A DNA stretch of 64,000 nt. Source: Legionella jamestowniensis (GTDB lineage: Bacteria; Pseudomonadota; Gammaproteobacteria; Legionellales; Legionellaceae). The notes under the pieces are model-generated. The model was not told the origin of the DNA. It saw only the letters and a list, made by a program, of their open reading frames with translations, and did no database searches. The stretch covers positions 679,909 through 743,908 of the forward strand of contig NZ_LNYG01000013.1 in assembly GCF_001467745.1 (NCBI RefSeq), given 5' to 3'. This document shows positions 56,944-64,000 of this stretch, piece after piece. Position 1 is the stretch's first letter; each line of letters opens with the position of its first letter. The translations under genes were made by a program, and so were the position numbers.

Positions 56944-57114
56944 ATGGAACTCAATGCATGGTTTATAGGCGTTTTGGGTGTATTTGTTATTCTGTTAATT
57001 GGCCTCATGTTTCTCTTTAGAAAAAAGAGGCATTTGCGATTTGTCATCGCCCTATTCATTTTCCTCATCTTAGGAGCGATTTTTTTGCATGGTGTTTCCT
57101 TTACGTTGCATTAG
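56944..57114 (+). CDS. small membrane protein
   Basis: This 56-residue peptide has two hydrophobic helices (WFIGVLGVFVILLIGLMFLF and FVIALFIFLILGAIFL) separated by a basic turn (RKKRHLR). An AGGGAT site lies six bases upstream. It follows lipoprotein copy C closely. It has no recognised family. It may be a membrane partner of the lipoprotein or of CadA, by position only. Confidence 0.55.
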   Translation: MELNAWFIGVLGVFVILLIGLMFLFRKKRHLRFVIALFIFLILGAIFLHGVSFTLH

Positions 57115-57350
57115 AGTGTGTGGCAGGGATTTTTAATTAAAAAATGGATGCACGGTACCGTAATAAGGATGTGTATGAGGCGGATGCTATTACTGTTTTT
57201 ATTTTTAACGGGATTATAATCATTTATCTCAATGAAAAATAAAATGAAGCAGTTTTTCTAGAGATAAGGAAAGGATTAAAATGGCCTTGTAACAGATGGC
57301 CTTATGTTTAAAATTTATTTTACCGATGAAGGGTAACCTTACATTACTCG

Positions 57351-57761
57351 TTGCCTCAGTTAAATCAGATACCTGTGCATGGAATTGTTTGGTTACATGG
57401 ACCGTTATATCTGGTTTATAAATGGCTTGCCGGAATACAAGGCCAAACCGATTCTGATAAAAAGACGTTTGGATTTATCGATCATCAAATACACCAAGCC
57501 TTGTGGAGATTGGTTCATCGTAGACGCCCGAGAAAAAGTACAGCATGGAGGGAAAAGAAGTACTTTCGCTCTCAGGGTGCACGAGATTGGATATTTACTG
57601 CGAGAAACCCAAATAAAGATAGCAAAAGCACCTATATGGATTTATTTTTAATGAGTTCTGTTGCTATTAGAAGACATACCAAAATAAGGGTAGAGGCAAC
57701 ACCCTATGTTCCAGCCTATACAGAATATTTTAAGAAGCGCCAGCGCTACTTGAAACTATAG
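57351..57761 (+). pseudogene. C-terminal remnant of group II intron reverse transcriptase/maturase
   Basis: The frame reads IHQALWRLVHRRRPRKSTAWREKKYF, then ARDWIFTARNP, and AIRRHTKIRVEATPYVPAYTEYFKKR. This is the maturase (X) and following region of intron-encoded proteins such as LtrA-type RTs. The RT palm with YADD is missing, and the upstream sequence is stopped in all relevant frames. With the structural RNA downstream (57859 on), this is the 3' end of a truncated group II intron. Confidence 0.75.
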
Positions 57762-57858
57762 CGGCTAGAAACAAGGGATAAAGCATCAACCTCCTTATTA
57801 TCATCAAATGAAGTAGACTGGATGGTTGGGTCAACCAAAGTTGGCCTTGCGAAGGCTT

Positions 57859-57930
57859 GAGCGGAGTGCGGCTAAAGTCGCATGCTCCGTTCTTATGGGA
57901 CGGGGCTACAGTAATGTAGTCCTGTTACCA
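57859..57930 (+). ncRNA. group II intron domains V and VI (remnant)
   Basis: Positions 57859-57892 form a 34-nt domain V: GAGCGGAGTGCGG, a CTAA loop, then AGTCGCATGCTCCGTTC, with the catalytic AGC-like triad near the base and the exact canonical length. A domain VI hairpin (GGGGCTACA-GTAA-TGTAGTCCT) and a TTACC-type end follow. It lies about 100 bp downstream of the maturase remnant in the expected order. The 3' splice site is near 57930; the exact base is uncertain. Confidence 0.75.
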
Positions 57931-57948
57931 GATAGGACCCTGGATTTT

Positions 57949-58410
57949 TTAATAATTTATCTGCAGGTCATCATTTTCAAATAATGGAGTTTGCTTAATT
58001 TCTAAATTTCTTTGTTGTAATTGGTCAATTTTCACATAGGGACAATAATATGCATTAGCTATTACGGAATGGATATTAATAGTTGTTAAGTTTTTTGATC
58101 CCCTTACATATCTCTTATGAAATTCCCTTGGTGTATGTGTTACAAGAACGATAACATTTGCTCCTAACTTCGCGCCTTCATTTTTTAAAAAATTATTATC
58201 ATCTTTTTCTAGATCTTTTAAAGAGGAGCGGATATCCATAACTTCATGTACATTTGGATTTTTAATAATCCCTAAGAAACGGCAATTTCCTGTAGGATAG
58301 GAAAAATACAAGTTAACATTTTTCGCATCTTCATTTACTTGACGTAATCCTCCACAGCCCGAATTCAAAAGAAGAATCATAAAGCTAATTATTAAATAAA
58401 CAATTTTCAT
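57949..58410 (-). CDS. lipoprotein, DUF4156/RcsF-like
   Basis: This 153-residue lipoprotein has a signal and lipobox (LLLNSGC, Cys at about 19). The mature part has GNCRFLGIIKNPN, LKNEGAKLGANVIVLVTHTP and VIANAYYCPY. The repeated C...G, N-x-A-x-x-L-G-A-N-x-V, and A-Y-x-C pattern is that of DUF4156 lipoproteins. The function is unknown; envelope location is firm. AAGGAATTATAG precedes the ATG. It ends only some 20 bp from the intron remnant, in the opposite direction. Confidence 0.75.
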   Translation of the reverse strand: MKIVYLIISFMILLLNSGCGGLRQVNEDAKNVNLYFSYPTGNCRFLGIIKNPNVHEVMDIRSSLKDLEKDDNNFLKNEGAKLGANVIVLVTHTPREFHKRYVRGSKNLTTINIHSVIANAYYCPYVKIDQLQQRNLEIKQTPLFENDDLQINY

Positions 58411-58927
58411 ATCTATAATTCCTTTTATTTAGCGTGCTTTTAACATACCCATATAAGACTATTACTTACTTTGATTACGAATAAAAGTATTAATTGTAAA
58501 AATATAAAATTAATGTCGCTTTCAATTGAGTAAAATAAATTCACCATTTTGCATAGTGATGGCTAAGATGCATACCTGATTTGCGAGCTAAAGTCACTTG
58601 TCACCTGCTATCATATTTTCGGCTACTTCTTCCTCTTGTTTTTGATAGGTGGTAATAATCTGCTTAAAATAATTAATCCGCTATTGCAATAAATTGCTTT
58701 AAGGTATTTAAATGGCTTAATAAACCATTGACTATAGTCCATAGTCAAGAAAGTGATCATTACTACCAAGCAAGGAAAGAAATAGCTAAAGTTCCTCAAA
58801 GTGTCATTATTTAGCATCCCCATACAAGAATAGATATCCCCTGAACTGAATGGGTAGGTTAAATATTCTGCTATTATTGTATGTATCTGATTGATTATCT
58901 ACTTATATAATGCCAAGGATATAGGCC
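58411..58927. other. non-coding stretch before phaC
   Basis: No supported gene was seen. The only open frame of note (minus, 58623-58823) lacks a ribosome site and is not gene-like. A perfect 8-bp palindrome TTGACTAT-AGTCC-ATAGTCAA stands at 58728-58748. The promoter of the phaC operon is expected in the last 100 bp (TATATAATGCC near 58905 could be a -10 region). Confidence 0.45.
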
Positions 58928-60718
58928 ATGAATGGACTAGAAAAGCAATGCTGTCCCAAGAAAATCCTATTAACTCAGCAGGAAGAATCTTCAGAAGGTT
59001 TAGATTCTTGTTGTGCACCCAGTGATGCAGACGCTACTGATAATGCCTTTGCTTTTTTCGGTCAGTTATTTCAAGCAAACCTTGCTAAATGGACTGCGGG
59101 GATAAGTCCTGCAGCGCTAGGCTCGTCCTATTCCACATGGCTTTGGCAATTGGCACAATCTCCAGAAGTATTATGGGAACTGGCCTTTTATCCTGTCTTT
59201 CATGCTAATGATTGCATTAATAATATCATTTGTGTCGATCGTGCTGCTGGTGGCAAAGACGTACGTTTCAAAAAAGACAGTTGGCAGCCTATGCCTTGGC
59301 GCTTATATGCGGAAGGATTTTTGCAGGTAGAGGATTGGTGGCGACGTGCCACAACCAAAGTTCCTGGGCTACCCAGCCAAGTGGAACGCACCGTTTCATT
59401 CTGGGCACGCCAATATCTTGATGCCCTGTCCCCTTCCAATTGTGTTTGGTCTAACCCTGATTTGTTTCATGAAGCCATTCGCACTGGGGGACTTAATCTC
59501 ATTCAAGGCAGCCAAATCGCTATGGAAGACTCCTTAGAAAAGCTAACGGGCGCACCACCTACAGGCTCTGAACATTTTATCCCGGGCAAAGACGTGGCGA
59601 TTACCCCAGGACGAGTGGTGTTTCAAAATCATTTAATCGAATTGATTCAATACGAAGCTCTGACTAAAACCGTGTATAAAGAGCCCATACTGGTTCTCCC
59701 TGCCTGGATTATGAAATATTATATTTTGGATTTATCGCCTCATAATTCCTTGGTGAAGTGGCTCGTAAGGCAAGGCCATACCGTATTCATCATTTCTTGG
59801 CGTAACCCCGACAAAGAGGATCGTGATTTAGGAATGGATGATTATTATCGCCAAGGCGCCATGGCTGCGATTGATGCGGTATCAGCCACTCTGCCTCAAA
59901 CAAAAATTAATCTGATGGGCTATTGTTTAGGTGGCACACTAGCCATGATTACGGCGGCCGCGATGAGTAGAGATAAGGATGAACGCTTAAATAGCCTCAC
60001 CCTTCTTGCAGCCCAAGGGGATTTTACTGAAGCCGGGGAATTAATGCTTTTTGTTACTGAAAGCCAAGTGGCTTTCCTTAAAAACATGATGGGAGAACAA
60101 GGGTATCTTGATACCAAACAAATGGCCGGTTCCTTTCAAATGTTGCGTGCCTACGATTTAATTTGGTCCAAAATGGTTCAAGACTACATGCACGGGATGC
60201 GGCGTGGGATGATTGACTTAACCGCTTGGAATGCGGATGCCACGCGGATGCCTTATAAAATGCACAGCGAATACCTTGAAAAACTGTTTTTAAACAATGA
60301 TTTTGCAGAAGGCCGTTATACCGTGGAAGGAAAGCCGGTGGCTGCTGAAAACATTCAGTTGCCCGTCTTTGCAGTCAGTACTGAAAAAGACCATGTGGCG
60401 CCTTGGCAGTCTGTTTATAAAATCCACCTGATGACGGAGGGTGACATTACCTTCGTCCTCACCGGTGGCGGACATAATGCAGGGATTGTGAGTGAACCGG
60501 GTCATCCGGGGCGTTCTTATCGGGTTCATGAGAGCAAGAAAGGTGATGCTTATCTCAATCCTGAGAGTTGGCTCGCGATTGCAGAAAAACAAGAAGACTC
60601 CTGGTGGCAAGAATGGCATGATTGGTTAGTGCAACAGTCCACCAAAAAACGCGTTCCTGCGTTGGTCATAAATGCCTCACTACCCGCTGCACCAGGTACT
60701 TATGTACTGCAGAAATAA
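58928..60718 (+). CDS. phaC: polyhydroxyalkanoate synthase, class I-like
   Basis: This 596-residue enzyme polymerises hydroxyacyl-CoA into PHB/PHA. The lipase-like box is G-Y-C-L-G-G with the nucleophile Cys333. The catalytic Asp is in STEKDHVAPW (Asp488) and the His in GGGHNAG (His516). The N-terminal PhaC domain is present (LWELAFYPVFHANDCINN, GSQIAMEDSLEKLTG). The first 35 residues are Cys-rich (QCCPK, SCCAPS), an unusual feature. It is first of a four-gene operon; AAGGATATAGG precedes the ATG. Legionella stores PHB, so the role fits. Confidence 0.9.
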   Translation: MNGLEKQCCPKKILLTQQEESSEGLDSCCAPSDADATDNAFAFFGQLFQANLAKWTAGISPAALGSSYSTWLWQLAQSPEVLWELAFYPVFHANDCINNIICVDRAAGGKDVRFKKDSWQPMPWRLYAEGFLQVEDWWRRATTKVPGLPSQVERTVSFWARQYLDALSPSNCVWSNPDLFHEAIRTGGLNLIQGSQIAMEDSLEKLTGAPPTGSEHFIPGKDVAITPGRVVFQNHLIELIQYEALTKTVYKEPILVLPAWIMKYYILDLSPHNSLVKWLVRQGHTVFIISWRNPDKEDRDLGMDDYYRQGAMAAIDAVSATLPQTKINLMGYCLGGTLAMITAAAMSRDKDERLNSLTLLAAQGDFTEAGELMLFVTESQVAFLKNMMGEQGYLDTKQMAGSFQMLRAYDLIWSKMVQDYMHGMRRGMIDLTAWNADATRMPYKMHSEYLEKLFLNNDFAEGRYTVEGKPVAAENIQLPVFAVSTEKDHVAPWQSVYKIHLMTEGDITFVLTGGGHNAGIVSEPGHPGRSYRVHESKKGDAYLNPESWLAIAEKQEDSWWQEWHDWLVQQSTKKRVPALVINASLPAAPGTYVLQK

Positions 60719-60730
60719 AAGGGAAGAAAA

Positions 60731-62137
60731 ATGGACAAGGAGTTTCTTGAGAATGTGACTTTTGATGAGCTTACGGTAGGCCGGCAGGCGAGTCTAAGTA
60801 AAACACTCACTCAAGACGACATCAATTTATTTGCTGCCATGTCGGGTGATGTGAATCCTGCTCATATGGATCCGGTGTTTGCCCAAAGCGATATTTTTCA
60901 TGGTATTGTGGGTCATGGCATGTGGTCTGGCTCGCTGATTTCAACACTTCTTGGTACTATTATACCTGGTCCAGGCACCATTTATCTTAAACAGGACATT
61001 CAATTTAAAAAGCCAGTGCGTTTAGGGGATACGCTCACCATCACCATCATCGTCAAGGATAAGGGTGCCAATAAGCCCCGTGTGATTTTTAATTGCAAGG
61101 GTGTGAATCAGCACGGAGAAACGGTCATCGAGGGCTTAGCAACCGTGCTTGCGCCAACGAAAAAAGTACGGGTTGCACGAACTCATTTACCGTCTATAGA
61201 AATACATAACCACGATCGCTTCGAGGCGATAATCAAAGCGTGTCGCTGTATGGGCGCTGTTCGCACGGCCATTGTGCATCCGGTTAGTATGAGTGTCATG
61301 GAAGCGGTGAACGATGCGGTAAACGCAGGACTCATTATTCCCATTTTAATTGGCCCTTTGGTCAAGATGAAAACTGCAGCTTTGGAAGCAAGTATTGATT
61401 TATCACAGTGGGAAACGATTGATACAGAACACAGCGATGCCGCAGCAAGCAAGGCTGCCGAATTGGCAGCTTCCGGCGAGATTGATGCCATCATGAAAGG
61501 CTCATTAAGCACTCATGAATTAATGGGGGCTATTGTACCCACCGCCTCGGGCTTACGCACGCAACATCGTGTGAGTCACGCCTACGTCATGGATATCCCT
61601 TCGTACCACAAACCACTCATCATTACAGATGCTGCGATTAATATTGCCCCTACTGCCACCGACAAAGCGGACATTTGCCAAAATGCCATTAATCTTTGGC
61701 GAGTATTGTTTGGCGAGGACAAGAAGCCCAAAGTAGCCATCCTTGCCGCCATCGAAACCGTCAACCCTAAGATGCAAGCCACTGTCGATGCCTCTATTTT
61801 ATGCAAAATGGCTGACCGAGGACAGATAAATGATGGCATTCTTGACGGTCCCTTGGCTTTTGATAATGCGATTAACAAGGAGGCAGCCAAAGAAAAAGGG
61901 ATTATTTCTTCTGTGGCAGGCGATCCGGATATTCTTTTGGTTCCTGAAATCGAGTCCGGGAATATTTTGGCCAAGCAATTGACTTTTTTAGGCCATGCGG
62001 ATGCTGCCGGAATTGTTTTGGGTGCTCGTGTTCCATTCATTCTGGTGAGCCGAGCCGACTCACTTAGAACGAGGCTCTTCTCTTGCTCCCTGGCTGTTAA
62101 ACTGGCGGCAGCTCGAAAGGAAGGACGAATCAAATGA
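60731..62137 (+). CDS. MaoC hydratase-phosphate acetyl/butyryltransferase fusion
   Basis: This 468-residue protein has two parts. About 1-150 is a MaoC-like hot-dog domain (LTQDDINLFAAMSGDVNPAHMDPVFAQ, HGIVGHGMWSGSLIS), as in R-specific enoyl-CoA hydratases. About 160-468 is a phosphate acyltransferase (Pta/Ptb) domain with MKGSLSTHELMGAI and GPLAFDNAIN. It would both supply (R)-3-hydroxyacyl-CoA and convert acyl-CoA to acyl-phosphate for the kinase encoded next, linking PHA synthesis with acetate or butyrate overflow. It lies 12 bp after phaC and overlaps ackA by 4 bp. Confidence 0.88.
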   Translation: MDKEFLENVTFDELTVGRQASLSKTLTQDDINLFAAMSGDVNPAHMDPVFAQSDIFHGIVGHGMWSGSLISTLLGTIIPGPGTIYLKQDIQFKKPVRLGDTLTITIIVKDKGANKPRVIFNCKGVNQHGETVIEGLATVLAPTKKVRVARTHLPSIEIHNHDRFEAIIKACRCMGAVRTAIVHPVSMSVMEAVNDAVNAGLIIPILIGPLVKMKTAALEASIDLSQWETIDTEHSDAAASKAAELAASGEIDAIMKGSLSTHELMGAIVPTASGLRTQHRVSHAYVMDIPSYHKPLIITDAAINIAPTATDKADICQNAINLWRVLFGEDKKPKVAILAAIETVNPKMQATVDASILCKMADRGQINDGILDGPLAFDNAINKEAAKEKGIISSVAGDPDILLVPEIESGNILAKQLTFLGHADAAGIVLGARVPFILVSRADSLRTRLFSCSLAVKLAAARKEGRIK

Positions 62138-63297
62138 CCCAAGTACAAGAAGCCAGTATCCTTGTGATTAATGCAGGCTCTTCCAGTGTCAAATTTCAGC
62201 TTTTTTCAAGACAATTAAACCCACAACTGTTGGTTCAAGGGAAAGTATCTGATATTGGTAACAAGCCTTCATTTACAGCGATCGGTGCAATACCAAATCT
62301 CGGCAATACAGAGGTTGATAAAAAAAGCCTTTCTGATGAGTGTACGCATGAAGAAGCCTTACGTCTTATTTTGAACTGGATTGAGGTTTTGAGTGAACAA
62401 TGGCAGGTGACTGCAGTTGCTCATCGCATTGTCCATGGCGGGACTCTCTTTAAAAACAGTGTGATAGTCAATCCACACGTCATGCAGAAATTATGGGCAT
62501 TAGCTCCATTGGCTCCTTTACACCAACCCCATAATCTCAAAGCCATTGAATTCATCAGTACCCTGAAACCAGAGGCACTTCAAATTGCTTGTTTTGATAC
62601 AGCGTTTCATGCCCATCATAAGGCTTTGTTCACCGAGTATGCATTGCCACAAAAGATAAGGGAACAAGGTGTTCGTCGTTATGGGTTTCATGGATTATCG
62701 TATGAATGGATTGTTCACACCTTGCGGCGGTATGAGCCTTCATTAGTTGAGGGACGGCTTATTGCGGCCCATCTTGGCAATGGAGCAAGTTTGTGTGCGA
62801 TGCGTAATGGAGTAAGTATTGATACGACGATGGGCATGACTGCCTTGGATGGATTACCCATGGGAACTCGTTGTGGGAACCTTGATGCCGGCGCTGTAAC
62901 GTTTATGATGCGTCATTTAGGCTTATCTACCGATGAGGTTGAGCGTCTTCTTTATAATGAATCTGGACTTCTTGGCTTATCAGGCTTAAGCAATGATGTG
63001 AAAATCTTGCAAGACAGTGAGGATACAAGGGCACAATTTGCATTAGATTATTTCTGCCTTAAAGCTGCCCAATTCATGGGGATGATGGCAGTAACCCTGG
63101 GTGGGATGGATGCCATCGTGTTTACGGGCGGTATTGGTGAGAACTCAGCCTTTGTGCGAAACACTATCTTGCGTCATTTGAAATTTCTTAAACCTTTTGA
63201 AACACGGGTTGTTACAGCTAACGAAGAGCGCATGATGGCAATTCATGCCATGTCACTTCTTGAGCGTCAAACGGGAGTAAAAGCTGATGGAGAATAA
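62134..63297 (+). CDS. ackA: acetate/propionate kinase
   Basis: This 387-residue enzyme converts acyl-phosphate and ADP to the acid and ATP. Signatures are LVINAGSSSVKFQLF at the N-terminus, AHRIVHGG, FDTAFHAHH, RRYGFHGLSYEW, AAHLGNGASLCA and FTGGIGENSAFVR. The length is normal. Together with the preceding phosphotransacylase it gives ATP from acyl-CoA without respiration. It overlaps the enoyl reductase gene by 11 bp. Confidence 0.92.
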   Translation: MTQVQEASILVINAGSSSVKFQLFSRQLNPQLLVQGKVSDIGNKPSFTAIGAIPNLGNTEVDKKSLSDECTHEEALRLILNWIEVLSEQWQVTAVAHRIVHGGTLFKNSVIVNPHVMQKLWALAPLAPLHQPHNLKAIEFISTLKPEALQIACFDTAFHAHHKALFTEYALPQKIREQGVRRYGFHGLSYEWIVHTLRRYEPSLVEGRLIAAHLGNGASLCAMRNGVSIDTTMGMTALDGLPMGTRCGNLDAGAVTFMMRHLGLSTDEVERLLYNESGLLGLSGLSNDVKILQDSEDTRAQFALDYFCLKAAQFMGMMAVTLGGMDAIVFTGGIGENSAFVRNTILRHLKFLKPFETRVVTANEERMMAIHAMSLLERQTGVKADGE

Positions 63298-64000
63298 AAA
63301 AGGATTGATTGTTGGAATTGCCAATGAGTACTCCATCGCATGGGGTTGTACTAAAGCATTGCATGAAGCGGGCAGCGAATTGGCAATCACCTATCAAAAT
63401 GAGAAAACCAGGGGCTATGTACAGCCTTTGGCTGAAAAAGTGTCATCTCCTATTGTTATGCCTTTGGACGTGACGGATAAGGAACAATTTGATGCCCTAT
63501 TTCAGAAAATAAAAGACCGCTGGGGTCGTCTTGATTTTGTTATCCATGCGATTGCCTTTGCACCAAAAACTGATTTACAAGGTCGTGTTGTCGATTGCTC
63601 GAAAGACGGCTTCATGATGGCGATGGATATTTCTTGTCATTCGCTCATCCGATTGGCAAAAGCCGCTGAACCACTGATGGTCGATGGAGGGAGTATCATA
63701 ACCATGAGTTATTATGGTGCCGAAAAAGTGGTCAAAAATTACAATCTCATGGGGCCTGTTAAAGCGGCTTTGGAAACCTCAGTACGCTATCTCGCCATGG
63801 AACTTGGCAGTAAAAAGATTCGAGTCAATGCCATTTCTCCAGGGCCAATAAGCACTCGTGCAGCCTCAGGTTTAGCTGATTTTGATACGCTGATGGAACA
63901 GGCAGCAAAGGAAGCGCCCTTGCATCAACTGGTTACAATAGAGGACATTGGTGAAACAGCCTCATTTTTGGTATCCGATAAAGCCGCCTCCATCACTGGT
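63287..64000 (+). CDS. fabI: enoyl-ACP reductase FabI-like (partial, cut by window end)
   Basis: The 238 visible codons form an NAD(P)H-dependent SDR enzyme: GLIVGIANEYSIAWGCTKAL (FabI-type nucleotide loop), DVTDKEQFDALF, HAIAFAPK, and the catalytic Y-x6-K in YNLMGPVK. SPGPISTRAASGL follows, and the substrate loop region is present. The frame is open to the last base; about 20 residues are missing. It is part of the phaC operon, so it may act on the acyl chains made there rather than being the main fatty-acid enzyme. Confidence 0.9.
   Translation, partial: MENKKGLIVGIANEYSIAWGCTKALHEAGSELAITYQNEKTRGYVQPLAEKVSSPIVMPLDVTDKEQFDALFQKIKDRWGRLDFVIHAIAFAPKTDLQGRVVDCSKDGFMMAMDISCHSLIRLAKAAEPLMVDGGSIITMSYYGAEKVVKNYNLMGPVKAALETSVRYLAMELGSKKIRVNAISPGPISTRAASGLADFDTLMEQAAKEAPLHQLVTIEDIGETASFLVSDKAASITG

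Noticed and set aside
57379-57651. Second plus-strand ORF (90 residues) over the intron remnant
   Set aside because: The overlapping frame 57351-57761 carries the maturase-like sequence; this one matches nothing.
58623-58823. Minus-strand ORF of 66 residues
   Set aside because: No ribosome site, no recognisable pattern, and it includes a perfect palindrome; probably chance.

Overview
The window looks like a piece of a Legionella (or close Legionellales) chromosome. It is AT-rich, and it carries a lvrA-lvrB-csrA-like (lvrC/csrT) triad followed by the conserved transfer genes of a PFGI-1/ICEclc-type (GI-T4SS) integrative conjugative element. This arrangement is characteristic of Legionella genomic islands. 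Identification is by reading motifs and gene order; no search was run.

Layout. (1) 1-3.0 kb: flanking DNA with a DnaB-like ATPase whose Walker A motif is altered, three small genes and two diverged copies of a REP/MITE-like palindromic element. (2) 3.04-3.09 kb: the 3' half of a tRNA-Pro(GGG) gene, read as an attachment site, next to a P4-type tyrosine integrase. (3) 4.4-13.2 kb: accessory genes, namely a HigB/HigA-like toxin-antitoxin pair, an AlpA-like regulator, a cassette of HTH regulator, unknown protein, second peptide deformylase and MFS transporter, and a 1325-residue STAND NTPase with a C-terminal PD-(D/E)XK-like nuclease that is a good candidate for an antiphage or anti-plasmid system. 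(4) 13.4-31.2 kb: an almost gapless conjugation operon from lvrABC through PilL-like, VirB8/9/10-like proteins, VirB4-like ATPase, TraU/TraH/TraG-like proteins and the TraD coupling protein. No relaxase is visible.

(5) 31.3-56.9 kb: a metal-handling region. One tightly coupled operon (33.0-44.9 kb) joins a Ca2+-type P-type ATPase, a Cus-type RND efflux system, and an RNA/nucleotide trio (beta-CASP hydrolase, AMP/thymidine phosphorylase, PRPP synthetase). A CopA-like ATPase, a Czc-type RND system, a DUF302 protein and a CadA/ZntA-like ATPase follow. Placed between them are very small lipoproteins of 54-56 residues with Gly/His-rich tails, three intact and one decayed, which look like an undescribed family of metal-binding envelope peptides. 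No metal-responsive regulator was recognised.

(6) 57.1-58.9 kb: a scar region with the 3' remnant of a group II intron (maturase C-terminus plus domains V and VI), a lipoprotein gene and non-coding DNA. (7) 58.9-64.0 kb: a carbon-storage/overflow operon, phaC, MaoC-phosphotransacetylase fusion, acetate kinase and FabI-type enoyl reductase, the last cut by the window end. The right end of the integrated element (an intact tRNA-Pro) was not found inside the window, so it is open whether the metal and PHA regions are cargo of the same element or neighbouring chromosome.
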